Shown: positions 54,188 through 62,587, counted from the stretch's first letter. The stretch is DNA of 62,822 bases from Acaryochloris sp. IP29b_bin.176 (GCA_028285315.1 JANQPU010000093.1:1-62822), one strand, 5' to 3'. A program made the numbers and translations. Notes: generated from the sequence alone by a model not told the origin.

Positions 54188-55435
54188 TTAGGGGGAAGAT
54201 AATTCAGAATTGGTTGGATCACTGGTCGATGGACCCCCCTCAGGCGCAACGAAGGCTGTGGGTAAGCCTTCCGTCAGAACTTCGGCCTCTTCCTTTGCCG
54301 GGGTCGGAGTTGGAACTGTAGCCTTGGGTTCAAGCTGTTGTTTGGCTGCTTGCCAGAGGGCTTCAAGTTCTTCAAAGGTATGTTCTGCTAGGGGCTTGGT
54401 GGTTTGCGCTTCAATGGTGGCGATCCGGTCAATCAGCTTCCTGTTGGTACTGCGAAGGGCTGAGGTGGGGTCAAGTTGACACCAGCGGGCCACATTCACC
54501 AGGGTAAAAAATAGGTCACCCAATTCAGAGAGTTGGTGCTCCGTATCACCTTGCAACAGAGATTCCTGAAACTCAGCCAGTTCTTCGTAGAATTTGGTCC
54601 AGACATCGTTGAGATCTTGCCATTCTAGCCCTGCTGCGGCTGCTTTCTCGGACAGTTTTAATCCTGCCATTAGGGGCGGTAAACTCCGCGTGTACCGCTT
54701 CATTTTGTCACTCAAGGCTTGGGGTTTATCGGCAGATTCACCTTTTTCTGCAGCTTTGATTTCTTCCCAATTCGCACGCACTTCTTCCACATTGTTGGCT
54801 TTCCCGTCGGCAAATACATGGGGATGACGACGGATCAGCTTTTTGGTGATACCTTGGGCAATTTCTTCTAGACTGAACTGGTCTTGCTCACTGGCAATTT
54901 GGGCTTGCAGCACCACTTGCAGGAGTAAATCCCCTAACTCTTCAGTAATGGCTTCGGGGCTACCAGACTGAATAGCATCGATGGTTTCGTAGGCTTCTTC
55001 AATGATATAGGGAGTAAGGCTTTGAGGCGTTTGTTCTAAATCCCAAGGACAGCCCCCCTCGGGTGATCGCAACTTGGCAACCACCTCTACCAGCTGTTGC
55101 ACAGCGATCATGACTGCCGACACTTGGGCAGGCAGATAGACATTGACCGGGTAAGAAATGCCCTTCTTTTCGCCAATTTGTGCCAGGGTGGTATGCGAGA
55201 GTTGTGAGTCTTCGGCTGCCAGTTCTCCCACAATACTGACGGGATAATTCAGGGGAAACACAGCCTGCAAGGCGGCATGCAACGTTCGCATAACGGAGGC
55301 AGATCCAATCTGAGTAATCAGTACTGGAACATGGAGCTGGACACCCTCAGCCAGAACACTGGCTGCCGTGACAATTTGCAATCTGGCGGGAGCTTCGGGA
55401 CTAGGCATGGCATCACGAACGTGGGAGCTACCCAT
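54188..55435 (-). CDS. mazG: Nucleoside triphosphate pyrophosphohydrolase MazG
   Basis: MazG hydrolyses nucleoside triphosphates to monophosphates and helps control aberrant nucleotides. The 415-residue protein has a MazG domain with the EExxE...ExxD pattern ('IIEEAYETIDAIQ', 'ITEELGDLLLQVVLQ') at about 165-200 and a second domain with 'LSELGDLFFTLVNVAR' at about 305. The N-terminal 140 residues are extra compared with E. coli MazG and resemble a degenerate methylase-like domain. The C terminus is a Glu/Pro/Thr-rich tail. Start ATG 55435. Confidence 0.92.
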   Translation of the reverse strand: MGSSHVRDAMPSPEAPARLQIVTAASVLAEGVQLHVPVLITQIGSASVMRTLHAALQAVFPLNYPVSIVGELAAEDSQLSHTTLAQIGEKKGISYPVNVYLPAQVSAVMIAVQQLVEVVAKLRSPEGGCPWDLEQTPQSLTPYIIEEAYETIDAIQSGSPEAITEELGDLLLQVVLQAQIASEQDQFSLEEIAQGITKKLIRRHPHVFADGKANNVEEVRANWEEIKAAEKGESADKPQALSDKMKRYTRSLPPLMAGLKLSEKAAAAGLEWQDLNDVWTKFYEELAEFQESLLQGDTEHQLSELGDLFFTLVNVARWCQLDPTSALRSTNRKLIDRIATIEAQTTKPLAEHTFEELEALWQAAKQQLEPKATVPTPTPAKEEAEVLTEGLPTAFVAPEGGPSTSDPTNSELSSP

Positions 55436-55513
55436 ATGATGCGTTATTTACCAGTCATATAGCCAGTAATTAAAGTGAAGTCCTTAAGCTGGCTAGCAGA
55501 GATACTGAAATCT

Positions 55514-56029
55514 CTAGGGTTTATGCCGTTTGCAGGTAGATTTGCAAAGTGATCCTAGGCCATCACTGATGGCATGACTCATGGCCCCTAATTCCAGACC
55601 GAGTAGGACAGCCAGTCCTTCAGGTAGATATTGCTTGCTGTGTTGTTCCGCCTGTTGGAGGATGCTCTGGCTATCCACAGGGATACCCCAAATCTGGGTC
55701 AGCAGTACTCCCATCAGCGCAGTTCCAATCCCCAGCCATACTCCCAAATACGCCAATCGCAGTACAGTGCCAATAATGGGGCCATGAGATAACCAAGAAC
55801 GATGATGCAATAGTTTTTGATAGGGTAACCAGATCACTCTCAAGCATCTCCACCGTTTGTACTGCACGGAGTAAATATCAAGATCGGGACCGAACATCAA
55901 CCCGCTGAATAAAAAGGCTCCGCTCAGGCTCAGGGTTAGGCTTGCACTCCGGCTGAAAACCAGAGTAACAATGGTGATACCGGGAAGCATCCCTAAGGTA
56001 ATTTGGTCGTGGGTGCGGCCAGAGGGCAT
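55514..56029 (-). CDS. DUF2227 family putative metal-binding membrane protein
   Basis: From ATG 56029 ('MPSGRTHDQITLGMLPG') the product is 171 residues. It shows the DUF2227 pattern: His near the N terminus, 'GPDLDIYSVQYKRW', and the 'LLHHRSWLSHGPIIG' block, with several hydrophobic helices and a basic C terminus. The His/Asp set resembles metal ligands of the LmbE/YfhO-like metal-dependent hydrolases. Function is unknown. The longer frame (to 56053) adds residues not typical of the family. Confidence 0.75.
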   Translation of the reverse strand: MPSGRTHDQITLGMLPGITIVTLVFSRSASLTLSLSGAFLFSGLMFGPDLDIYSVQYKRWRCLRVIWLPYQKLLHHRSWLSHGPIIGTVLRLAYLGVWLGIGTALMGVLLTQIWGIPVDSQSILQQAEQHSKQYLPEGLAVLLGLELGAMSHAISDGLGSLCKSTCKRHKP

Positions 56030-56134
56030 GGGGAAATCGGGACAAAGTTGCAACCATTATGCTGGATTTGTTGAATTGGTGGGTAAATCTGGCAGCGGTC
56101 TGCTACAATACATTCTCGATTACTGCGATCGTAA

Positions 56135-56216
<82 letters not shown>

Positions 56217-56326
56217 AAACTTAATCCTGGTGAGGCTTTTGGGAACCTTGGACAACCCCTAAAAGCTACATTCTATTGTCAATAAGCATCAGAATATAGG
56301 CCGTTTGGGTTGTTTGGGGCTGTAAT

Positions 56327-56348
56327 TTTACCCCGAAATTTACCCCGA
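56327..56348 (+). repeat. Paired TTTACCCCGA sites near attL
   Basis: TTTACCCCGA occurs at 56327-56336 and 56339-56348, 12 bp apart, directly in front of the integrase ATG (56349). The same pair with the same 12-bp spacing is found inside attR at 62566-62587. They fit arm-type binding sites of a tyrosine integrase. Confidence 0.65.
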
Positions 56349-57038
56349 ATGAAAGTCACAATTGAATCACATTATTGAATCACATTATGGAAGGCTGAGG
56401 CTTAGGTGGCGATATCAGGGCAAGCGATACACCATGGCCGTTGGAGTGTCTGACAATGCCACTGGACAAGCACTGGCCCGACAGAAAGCAGCTCAAATTG
56501 AACTTGATATCAGTCTCCCTGCTGGATATTTTGATAAAAGTTTACTGAAGTACAAGCCCAAAATTTTGGGGAAGACAGCCACAGAGTTAAATTGCCCTGA
56601 GCTGTTTGAGCGATATACCAAATTCGTTTCCAAGGACAAGGCTCTGCATCCTGGCTCACTGTTCCGTTATCGGGGTGCTTTGTCCCACCTCAAGAAAAGG
56701 CTTGATAGGCCAGCTCATCAGGTGAATGAGCAAATGCTGGTAACTTTGCTTCATCTTTAGTCGAGCACGTCAGCAATCGCACAGCAAAGGAGTATATCTG
56801 GCTGATCATGAATTGCTGGGGTTGGGCTCGGGGAAAGTATCACGTTCAAGCAGAGAATCCCTGGCCATCCCAAGTGAAGCGGATTAAACCTCAACCACGG
56901 CAAAAAGTGAAGCCATTTTCTACTTCAGAGATTACCGCTATCTTAGAAGCATTCAGAAATCACCCGAAGCTTGGAATTACGATCGCCGCCTGCTTCACGC
57001 TGCCTCTGCTTTGCCAATGTTTCAAGCTCGTCAAATAG
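56349..57038 (+). pseudogene. Tyrosine-type integrase, multiply disrupted
   Basis: ATG 56349 starts MKVTIESHYGRLRL when a 13-bp tandem duplication (ATTGAATCACATT at 56361-56373 and 56374-56386) is removed; as it stands the frame stops at once. The arm-binding domain follows ('YQGKRYTMAVGV', 'NATGQALARQKAAQIE'), then a core-binding domain. A 1-nt loss near 56748 breaks the frame again; the sequence resumes as 'EHVSNRTAKEYIWL' and 'VKPFSTSEITAILEAFRNHP', and diverges after that. The catalytic domain (R...HxxR...Y) is missing. It is adjacent to attL, as expected for an integrase of such an element. Confidence 0.75.
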
Positions 57039-57408
57039 TGGCCCAATCTCAACGCCAATTGCTACTTTTTGAGAGCTGGTTAGTTTTGTCCGCTATATCC
57101 TTACTTAGGCTGGGAATAATGACCTTAAATCAACTTGCAATATTTACTCGTGGTTTATCGTTCAATCACGAGTGTTTTCTTTGTTATAGGATTTCTAGGT
57201 TACTGAACAGTCATTCCCAGTAGATCGCAAACATCATCAATTTGCAGGTAAATAGATCTCCTTTTTAGCGGGAACCGTGAAGACAAAGATCTATGTATTG
57301 CTCAATGACGGTATGTTTTTAAATGTCGCCACGCTCTGATATAAAAGTAGGCTCAATATGCGTTTCAGGGAGGTGAATGATTGAAAGAGGTCACAAAGCT
57401 TACTGAGC
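57039..57408. other. Gene-poor stretch of the element
   Basis: No real gene was recognised between the integrase remnant and the zinc-ribbon ORF; the short open frames look like chance. Sequence is AT-rich. Confidence 0.4.
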
Positions 57409-57615
57409 CTAAAAGTATTTCTGGCGATTTGCAAAATGCAATTCATTCCTGGATTGAGCGATACCCAAGAATCCGTAGAATCTGCACCCACAAGACTTAC
57501 AGCGATAGGGTTGAATCTTAAACAGCAGAAGCACATTTTCATGGAATCCCCTGAGTCGGGAACGTACAAGATAACGACTCCTACATCTACGACAACGCTT
57601 AACCACAGCTCTCAC
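57409..57615 (-). CDS. Small zinc-ribbon-like protein
   Basis: The 68-residue product has C-R-R-C and, 24 residues on, C-K-S-C-G-C, with basic residues between ('RLRGFHENVLLLFKIQPYRC'), the pattern of a small zinc ribbon with a C-x2-C...C-x2-C ligand set. Similar short proteins occur in cyanobacteria, often with an attached membrane segment that is not visible here, so it might be a partial gene. It lies inside the tRNA-Val element. Confidence 0.45.
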   Translation of the reverse strand: MRAVVKRCRRCRSRYLVRSRLRGFHENVLLLFKIQPYRCKSCGCRFYGFLGIAQSRNELHFANRQKYF

Positions 57616-57820
57616 CTTGTTTCTTGGGATAAGGTAGTCTCAACGAGTATTGTGGCTGTTTATAACAGAAATGGTAGTAGTTTGTAAGACATTCCTGTAA
57701 ATTTTATTGGGGGATCTTGAATCCCATAAATATTATTTGATCTCAAAAAAAACAGCTTCTACATATCTATTTATTCATTTGCACAATCCCTTCAGCCTTG
57801 GCAATCAAATCCTTCCACTA

Positions 57821-58225
57821 CTAAGCAGCTTCTCGAACGTTCTTCACGGTAGGCTTGATACCCTTACTAGAGCCCCGATGCTTGTCGAGGATTTGCTTAG
57901 TGAGTTCAGTTTGGGCTTGGTGGGTGGTAAGCCAGGGCTGTAAGTGTTCGACGTCGAACACTACATCAGAAATAGCTTCAATGTGTCCTTCATCTAACAA
58001 CTCGTCGAACACTGCTTTTTTAGTAACTTCCGGTAGTAACTCATGCCACTTGCAGCGATAAACAACTTGCTTACGACTGCACCCCTTCGCATCTGCAATC
58101 TGCTGCTGAATCCACCCCTCTTCCTTCCAGAGACGATGGTATTCTGCCCAGATGTCGAGAATGGGGACGGCTGCGTGATACTCGTCGTTCTCGTTGTCTT
58201 CACAATGAGCAGATTTCAGGCAATC
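57821..58225 (-). pseudogene. Start-less ORF with ParB-like/HTH features
   Basis: A 134-codon open frame on the minus strand lacks any plausible start near its beginning and follows a stop at 58226. It reads like the middle and C terminus of a protein: 'LDIWAEYHRLWKEEGWIQQ', then a helix-turn-helix-like 'QQQIADAKGCSRKQVVYRC', then 'LQPWLTTHQAQTELTKQIL'. The style recalls plasmid ParB-like proteins and phage regulators. It is probably a 5'-truncated gene of the element. Confidence 0.45.
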
Positions 58226-58297
58226 CTATAGATCATCTACCCTTGTTCTGGACGGGGCCTAAATTGGGTTTTGCCTTGACATTTTTAATAACAATCA

Positions 58298-58762
58298 ATG
58301 AAAACCAATCACAAGCCACCCCCACCGCCAAGCCCTCTCAATTCATTGGTCGATATCGACCAAGTCAACATTTATTTGCTGCTGGCGGGTGCTGTTCTCT
58401 GTGTTGTTCTACTTTGGCAAATAAGCTTGAGCTACCTCATGCCAATTTTTGGCATGTCAACGGCGTACTTTGCCGCTCAAAAAGGCCGAAATCATAGAAA
58501 ATGGTTTCTGTACGGGGTTTTGATTTTTATCGTGGCCTTGCCCCACGCTCTCAAAACCTACTCTAAAGCTGATCCCTACAAGAAAATTCTTAAGCTATTC
58601 TGGCGCGACTCTTGGTTACTCTGGGCGGGCCTTACTGGTTTACTGGTAGTGCTTTGTCTGACTTTAGGGAATTTTCGCTTTCATGGGACACTCGGCTACA
58701 CGATAGTGCCGACGACACTAGGTATGACCCTGCTTTCTTGGTACCAGTACAAACACACTTGA
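58298..58762 (+). CDS. Hypothetical membrane protein of the element
   Basis: The 154-residue protein has a Pro-rich N terminus and about four hydrophobic helices (residues 25-47, 68-83, 105-123 and 130-150) with a basic loop between. No family is recognised. It is cargo of the tRNA-Val element, 57 bp before a zinc-ribbon gene on the same strand. Confidence 0.55.
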   Translation: MKTNHKPPPPPSPLNSLVDIDQVNIYLLLAGAVLCVVLLWQISLSYLMPIFGMSTAYFAAQKGRNHRKWFLYGVLIFIVALPHALKTYSKADPYKKILKLFWRDSWLLWAGLTGLLVVLCLTLGNFRFHGTLGYTIVPTTLGMTLLSWYQYKHT

Positions 58763-58819
58763 CTAGCCTGAGTCAAACTAGGGAGAAAGCGGTAATCGCT
58801 TCAGTGATTCTCAACAGCG

Positions 58820-59023
58820 ATGAACAACGAATCTCACTACAACGGCGACTTCATAGCCCCAATCACTGATCGTCTTACCCAAGAACAGAAACTTGAGCTA
58901 CTGGATGGGCAACCCCTGTTTACTGGTCGATGCCCTAACTGTGAGATGCCGTTGAAAGAGACTCAATCGCCAAGGGTTCACTGGGACTGTGATGCATGTG
59001 GTCAGAAGGATGATTCTGTTTAG
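58820..59023 (+). CDS. Small zinc-ribbon protein
   Basis: The 67-residue product has a helical N terminus and then C-P-N-C and, 19 residues on, C-D-A-C-G, forming a zinc-ribbon. No known family can be named. It lies between two membrane-protein genes on the same strand within the element. Confidence 0.55.
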   Translation: MNNESHYNGDFIAPITDRLTQEQKLELLDGQPLFTGRCPNCEMPLKETQSPRVHWDCDACGQKDDSV

Positions 59024-59107
59024 ATCTGCTTAGATTGGCATAATTTAGGGCTGGGTTAGAGATAACTATCAAGTTATCTCTTATTTCAGTGTTTTAATGA
59101 GGTTTGA

Positions 59108-59584
59108 ATGATTTTCTTAGCCCAGACTCCTAGCCCTAGCCCTACTTCTGAAGCTGCAGCGTCACCAATAAGTGGAACTGAATCGATTCTGTGGTTCTCA
59201 GTAGGTCTACTCATTGTTGTTTTATTGGTCGGTCTTTTTTACATACTCAGGATGCTTTTCAAGCCACCTGTCCCTACAACTATCGAGAACAGAACCCTTA
59301 CGTTCGCATCAATGTTTCTTTTGGGGTTATTTCTAGTGTTTATGCAGTCTATGGCAATTTATTACTTTGCGGATGGCACGGCAGCTGCAGGGAAAGACAT
59401 ATTTGACGCATGTAAGACAATCCTCCCTCCTATCATTTCCTTAGTGATTGGTTATTACTTCGGCAAGACGGAAAAGGAAGACCTAGAGAAAATACAGCAC
59501 CAGAATATTTCTGATAACCCAGATTCAGATCCAAGCGATCAAGGCTCAGGTTTGAATGACGCAGCTCCTGAGGGACAACCTTAA
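59108..59584 (+). CDS. Hypothetical membrane protein with acidic tail
   Basis: The 158-residue protein has hydrophobic helices at about 28-48, 64-86 and 103-118, then a charged tail ('EKEDLEKIQHQNISDNPDSDP'). The N terminus is Ser/Pro-rich. No family is recognised. It stands immediately before the IS630 insertion and may have been followed by further cargo originally. Confidence 0.55.
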   Translation: MIFLAQTPSPSPTSEAAASPISGTESILWFSVGLLIVVLLVGLFYILRMLFKPPVPTTIENRTLTFASMFLLGLFLVFMQSMAIYYFADGTAAAGKDIFDACKTILPPIISLVIGYYFGKTEKEDLEKIQHQNISDNPDSDPSDQGSGLNDAAPEGQP

Positions 59585-59685
59585 CCATATCGATCACTAT
59601 TCCTGAGGAGGTTTTCACAGCTTCTTTACGGTTGATTGGCAAGGTGTGATTAGAGATAATATAAAATCCGTTTAATCATGCGATG

Positions 59686-60270
59686 TTAAGCCACTGCTTC
59701 TAACCACCAGTGAAACCCGGTCAGCCCCCGGACAAAGTCTTGCTGCTGCGTCAATACCCGACACCGATGGGCCGTTATCGCCTCCAGTTCATCAAGTGAC
59801 TCAAAACTGCGGTTGGCAATCGCTTCATTCGTCAGGGGCCACAGACGCTCTGCAGGCTGCAGTTCCGGTGACTTCGGCGGTAAAAACAGTAGATGAAGAC
59901 CCTCTGGAATTGTGAGGCGAGGTGTCGTGTGAAATGTCGCTTGATCCACCACCAACAGCACTCGTTTGCGAGGACCTAACTCGAAATGCTCCGCAAAATC
60001 GACTAGCATTTGCTCGAAAATCGACCAGTCGAGCTTCGGGACAATCCACCAATACGTCTCTCCCGACGTTGGCTCGACAAACCCCACTAACCATAGCCAC
60101 TGATATTTCCAGTTGACTGGGGCGATAGGCACCTCACCCCACGGCACCCACACCATCCGATTGACTGGATGGAGTCCTAGACGATGTTCATCTTCGGCCC
60201 ATACACTCACCTGAGCTTTTGGATAAGTGCGCTTTAGCGCTTTGACTTCTTTGGAGAGTTTTTTTGCCAC
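59686..60270 (-). CDS. IS630-type transposase, DDE part (orfB)
   Basis: The 194-residue frame carries the catalytic DDE core: D in 'VWAEDEHRLGL' (about residue 25), D in 'VLLVVDQATFHTT', and E in 'SPELQPAERLWPL'. It has no independent ribosome-binding site, and it is expected to be made by -1 frameshifting from orfA at a run of seven A (60259-60265), which gives A-AAA-AAC on the minus strand. All three acidic residues are intact. Confidence 0.85.
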   Translation of the reverse strand: MAKKLSKEVKALKRTYPKAQVSVWAEDEHRLGLHPVNRMVWVPWGEVPIAPVNWKYQWLWLVGFVEPTSGETYWWIVPKLDWSIFEQMLVDFAEHFELGPRKRVLLVVDQATFHTTPRLTIPEGLHLLFLPPKSPELQPAERLWPLTNEAIANRSFESLDELEAITAHRCRVLTQQQDFVRGLTGFHWWLEAVA

Positions 60271-60746
60271 GCCGCTTGCTCGTCTGGGTCACTTTGAGTA
60301 TGGCAAGGGCGTGGGCGACACCGACGCATCTCTAAGGCTTTGAGATACTCCCAGCCACGCTGTGGATAGACTGGACGCCCGAGCAACTCGCTCATCCACT
60401 GAGCGACTTTTGGCCCATCCCACAGGTCACCATCAAGGGGAGCTTCCTGAAGCGCCTGCAGCAGTTGGGCTTGCTCAACGTCATTGAGCATTGGCGGTTT
60501 GCCACGGTTATGGTGACGCTGATCTCCTAAGACGGCTGGGCCGTGCTGGTTATACTGACGCACCAGCTTGTAGAGACGGTCGCGGCTGTAGTCGGTCAGT
60601 TCACAAACTTCTTTGCTGGTGCGACCTTGAGCGAGCAGCCAGATCATCTGATAGTGAGACCGTTCTATGCCATCAGTAGCTTGACGATAGCGATCGCGCA
60701 GTTCTGGGACTGATAGATGTTCTGCTATTTGGAGTCGTCGAGGCAT
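60234..60746 (-). CDS. IS630-type transposase, helix-turn-helix part (orfA)
   Basis: The 170-residue protein has tandem helix-turn-helix segments: 'QGRTSKEVCELTDYSRDRLYKLV' and 'GPKVAQWMSELLGRPVYPQRGWEYL'. It overlaps orfB by 37 bp; the zero-frame codons at the overlap include AAA-AAC, the slippery pair for -1 frameshifting. It ends 'SPKKSKR' if no shift occurs. The full protein from the shift would be a single transposase. Confidence 0.85.
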   Translation of the reverse strand: MPRRLQIAEHLSVPELRDRYRQATDGIERSHYQMIWLLAQGRTSKEVCELTDYSRDRLYKLVRQYNQHGPAVLGDQRHHNRGKPPMLNDVEQAQLLQALQEAPLDGDLWDGPKVAQWMSELLGRPVYPQRGWEYLKALEMRRCRPRPCHTQSDPDEQAAWQKNSPKKSKR

Positions 60747-60891
60747 CGCAAAAATGTGTAATACAACTCCTAAAGTATGCCTTTAAAAGCGGATTTCATA
60801 TAAGTCATCGCTTCACAAGAAGCGAAAGTCTCTCGCCCTGGAAAGTCCCCTCTTTCTGGGGCTCCTTAAAAGAGGCGCGAAATGCTTGCTT

Positions 60892-60927
60892 CCCCCAGTA
60901 GTCACCCACTGTTGGGGGATTATTTTT
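60892..60927 (+). terminator. Hairpin with T-run
   Basis: CCCCCA (60892-60897) pairs with TGGGGG (60913-60918), with extra base pairs inside, followed by ATTATTTTT. It lies between the IS630 end and the next hairpin and may terminate transcription from the IS630 side. Confidence 0.5.
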
Positions 60928-61019
60928 GTCCAAGCTCAATGAAAAAGATATTCTCAAGACTGTGTAATCGTGATTAAAACTGGGCACACTGACCAAGATT
61001 GACCATCATCATGAATTAC

Positions 61020-61056
61020 ACCCGTGGAGTAAACGGTTCACCCACGGGTGTTTTTA
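61020..61056 (+). terminator. Rho-independent-like terminator
   Basis: ACCCGTGG (61020-61027) pairs with CCACGGGT (61042-61049), followed by a G and five T. The stem is perfect and GC-rich. Confidence 0.65.
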
Positions 61057-61088
61057 TCACTATATTTGACATTAACTACGTGCACACA

Positions 61089-61120
61089 AAACCCCACCAG
61101 ACAATCATCTAGCGGGGTTT
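61089..61120 (-). terminator. Hairpin beyond the gene at 61154
   Basis: AAACCCC and GGGGTTT pair across a 17-nt loop. Read on the minus strand it ends in GGGGTTTTGTG, and it lies 34 bp after the stop of the minus-strand gene at 61154-61528, so it may terminate that transcript. Confidence 0.4.
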
Positions 61121-61153
61121 CACGTTTTAAGACGGATTGCGCAGCTATTGGGG

Positions 61154-61528
61154 TTAGTCGATGGACAGCATTAGCCCGCTAGCACTCTTGACCTGAGTGG
61201 GATTTGGACGCCCAGCCAACATTCTTTCTGGTAGTTCAGGGGCCGTGGTGCCATAGGTAACAGCAGGCTCAAGCCTCTGGTTCATGGCAGCGAGCATTGA
61301 TGCGTTAGTGCGATCGCAAATTTGATTCACATGGCGCTTGTAATCAGCCAGGTCAACCGCTGCCTTATCAGCAGTGTCCCTCGCTGGCCCGTGGGTTCTT
61401 AGGGTGTACTGCGCCCTGAACCCATCAGGGCATTTCTGAATATAGCCAAGTGTTCTGGTGCCTTGATAGGCGATGAATCGATTATGGTTGCGGGAACTTT
61501 GAACAATAGTGATAGCTGAATGAGACAT
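61154..61528 (-). CDS. Hypothetical protein of the element
   Basis: From ATG 61528 ('MSHSAITIVQSSRNHNRF') the product is 124 residues, basic, with no membrane segment and no recognised domain. A GGTGAAAC box lies upstream on the minus strand. The C terminus is 'RPNPTQVKSASGLMLSID'. It contains a HIP1 site near 61313, unlike most of the element, so it may have a different origin. Confidence 0.5.
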   Translation of the reverse strand: MSHSAITIVQSSRNHNRFIAYQGTRTLGYIQKCPDGFRAQYTLRTHGPARDTADKAAVDLADYKRHVNQICDRTNASMLAAMNQRLEPAVTYGTTAPELPERMLAGRPNPTQVKSASGLMLSID

Positions 61529-61768
61529 AATAGTTTCACCTCTTACGGGGTAGCAGGGCATCGTGTAACTTTGGACGGTTAGGGCGATGCCTTGTGTTTA
61601 TATGCTTATATTGTACCCGGTTAACTGGGTTGTACACACCTACAGTGGATTAGTATTTTCGCTGTTAACCATGAAGTCACATAGCCTTTTGTTATTACAT
61701 CCCTGTTATCTGGGGTAAAATACTATTGAATGTGATAGTTGCTCGACTTAGAGCTTGAGCTTTCAGTT

Positions 61769-62014
61769 ATGCCAAAGAAGAAGGGGACGCCAGGGGGGAA
61801 TCCCAACCCGGTTCAGACAGCAGAATTTCTTGCCAAGCGATTCAAGGCTGATGATGTGCCTGAAGGAGTCAAGCTTCAGAAGAGTTTGACTGCCGTAAGA
61901 CTACCTGAAGATATAGCTGCCCTGATTGACGGGTTAGGCAAAGAGAAACCCGTTTGGCTTCGACGGGTAATTACTGACGCGGCCAAGCGTGAGTTATTGG
62001 GTGGTGAGGGATGA
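61769..62014 (+). CDS. Small basic hypothetical protein
   Basis: From ATG 61769 ('MPKKKGTPGGNPNPVQTAEF') the product is 81 residues, with a basic N terminus and a helical C-terminal half ('LPEDIAALIDGLGKEKPVWL'). The last part resembles ribbon-helix-helix or CopG-like proteins ('VRLPEDIAALIDGL'), suggesting a small DNA-binding protein. It overlaps the next gene's start by 4 bp (ATGA). Confidence 0.55.
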   Translation: MPKKKGTPGGNPNPVQTAEFLAKRFKADDVPEGVKLQKSLTAVRLPEDIAALIDGLGKEKPVWLRRVITDAAKRELLGGEG

Positions 62015-62265
62015 CCGAGAGACTTGACCGCATTGAGGCATTGGTCGAGCGAAATGCTGAGGCCATACAGGCTAATCAGCAAGCTTTCGCTGAGATGAAC
62101 CAATCCATCACTGAAACCCAGCGGCAATACCGAGGGATGGTTCAAGCAGTTTCTGCTATGGCTGATGCCCACCGAGAGTTTATGCAGCGAACAACTGATC
62201 GACTAGATCGCATTGAGAAGATTGTTGAATCTAATGCAAAGTCGATCCAAGCACTATCTGATTAA
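62011..62265 (+). CDS. Coiled-coil hypothetical protein
   Basis: The 84-residue protein is a continuous heptad-repeat helix with two copies of a RLDRIE-x-V-x-x-NA motif ('RLDRIEALVERNAEAI' and 'RLDRIEKIVESNAKSI'). Its ATG overlaps the preceding gene's stop, so translation is coupled. It shares the motif with the next gene and is probably its paralogue without the membrane segment. Confidence 0.6.
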   Translation: MTERLDRIEALVERNAEAIQANQQAFAEMNQSITETQRQYRGMVQAVSAMADAHREFMQRTTDRLDRIEKIVESNAKSIQALSD

Positions 62266-62280
62266 TGAAGGGGGTGAGGG

Positions 62281-62544
62281 ATGACCACTGGTCAGCCTGA
62301 CAGGTTGGATCGGATTGAGGCATTAGTAGAGCGAAATGCTCAAGCTATTGCCAAGCTTGAATCCGATTTAGAGAAGAAATCGGACCAGTGGGACGAGCGG
62401 TATTTTCAGCTCACCAGGGACACCTTGGGCACAGCTAAAACCATAATCGTTACCGCTGGAGTGGTGGTGATTTTCTCGCCAGTTCTTCAGGCTTTGTCAC
62501 CAGCGATTGAAAAAATTGTTGTCAAGTTATTAGGAGGTGAATAA
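62281..62544 (+). CDS. Coiled-coil protein with C-terminal membrane helix
   Basis: The 87-residue protein begins with 'RLDRIEALVERNAQAIAKLE' in a coiled coil, followed by a hydrophobic helix at about 53-74 ('TIIVTAGVVVIFSPVL'). It shares the LDRIEALVERNA motif with the gene before it, 15 bp upstream. Together they look like a small coupled operon for a membrane-tethered coiled-coil complex. Their role is unknown. Confidence 0.6.
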   Translation: MTTGQPDRLDRIEALVERNAQAIAKLESDLEKKSDQWDERYFQLTRDTLGTAKTIIVTAGVVVIFSPVLQALSPAIEKIVVKLLGGE

Positions 62545-62565
62545 TAGCCGTTAACCGCCAATAGT

Positions 62566-62587
62566 TTTACCCCGATTTTTACCCCGA
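62566..62587 (+). repeat. Paired TTTACCCCGA sites near attR
   Basis: TTTACCCCGA occurs at 62566-62575 and 62578-62587, with the same 12-bp spacing and orientation as the pair near attL. Confidence 0.65.

Larger units (their letters stand above)
59660..60800 (-). mobile_element. IS630-family insertion sequence
   Basis: Short inverted ends TATAAAATCCG (59660-59670) and its counterpart CGGATTTCATA (60790-60800) differ at one position, and both end in TA, the IS630 target. The roughly 1.14-kb unit holds two overlapping transposase frames with a -1 slippery site. It interrupts the tRNA-Val element. One HIP1 site lies inside. Confidence 0.75.

Noticed and set aside
57291-57687. ORFs on both strands around the zinc-ribbon gene
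   Set aside because: They are shadows of the zinc-ribbon frame and lack any independent support.
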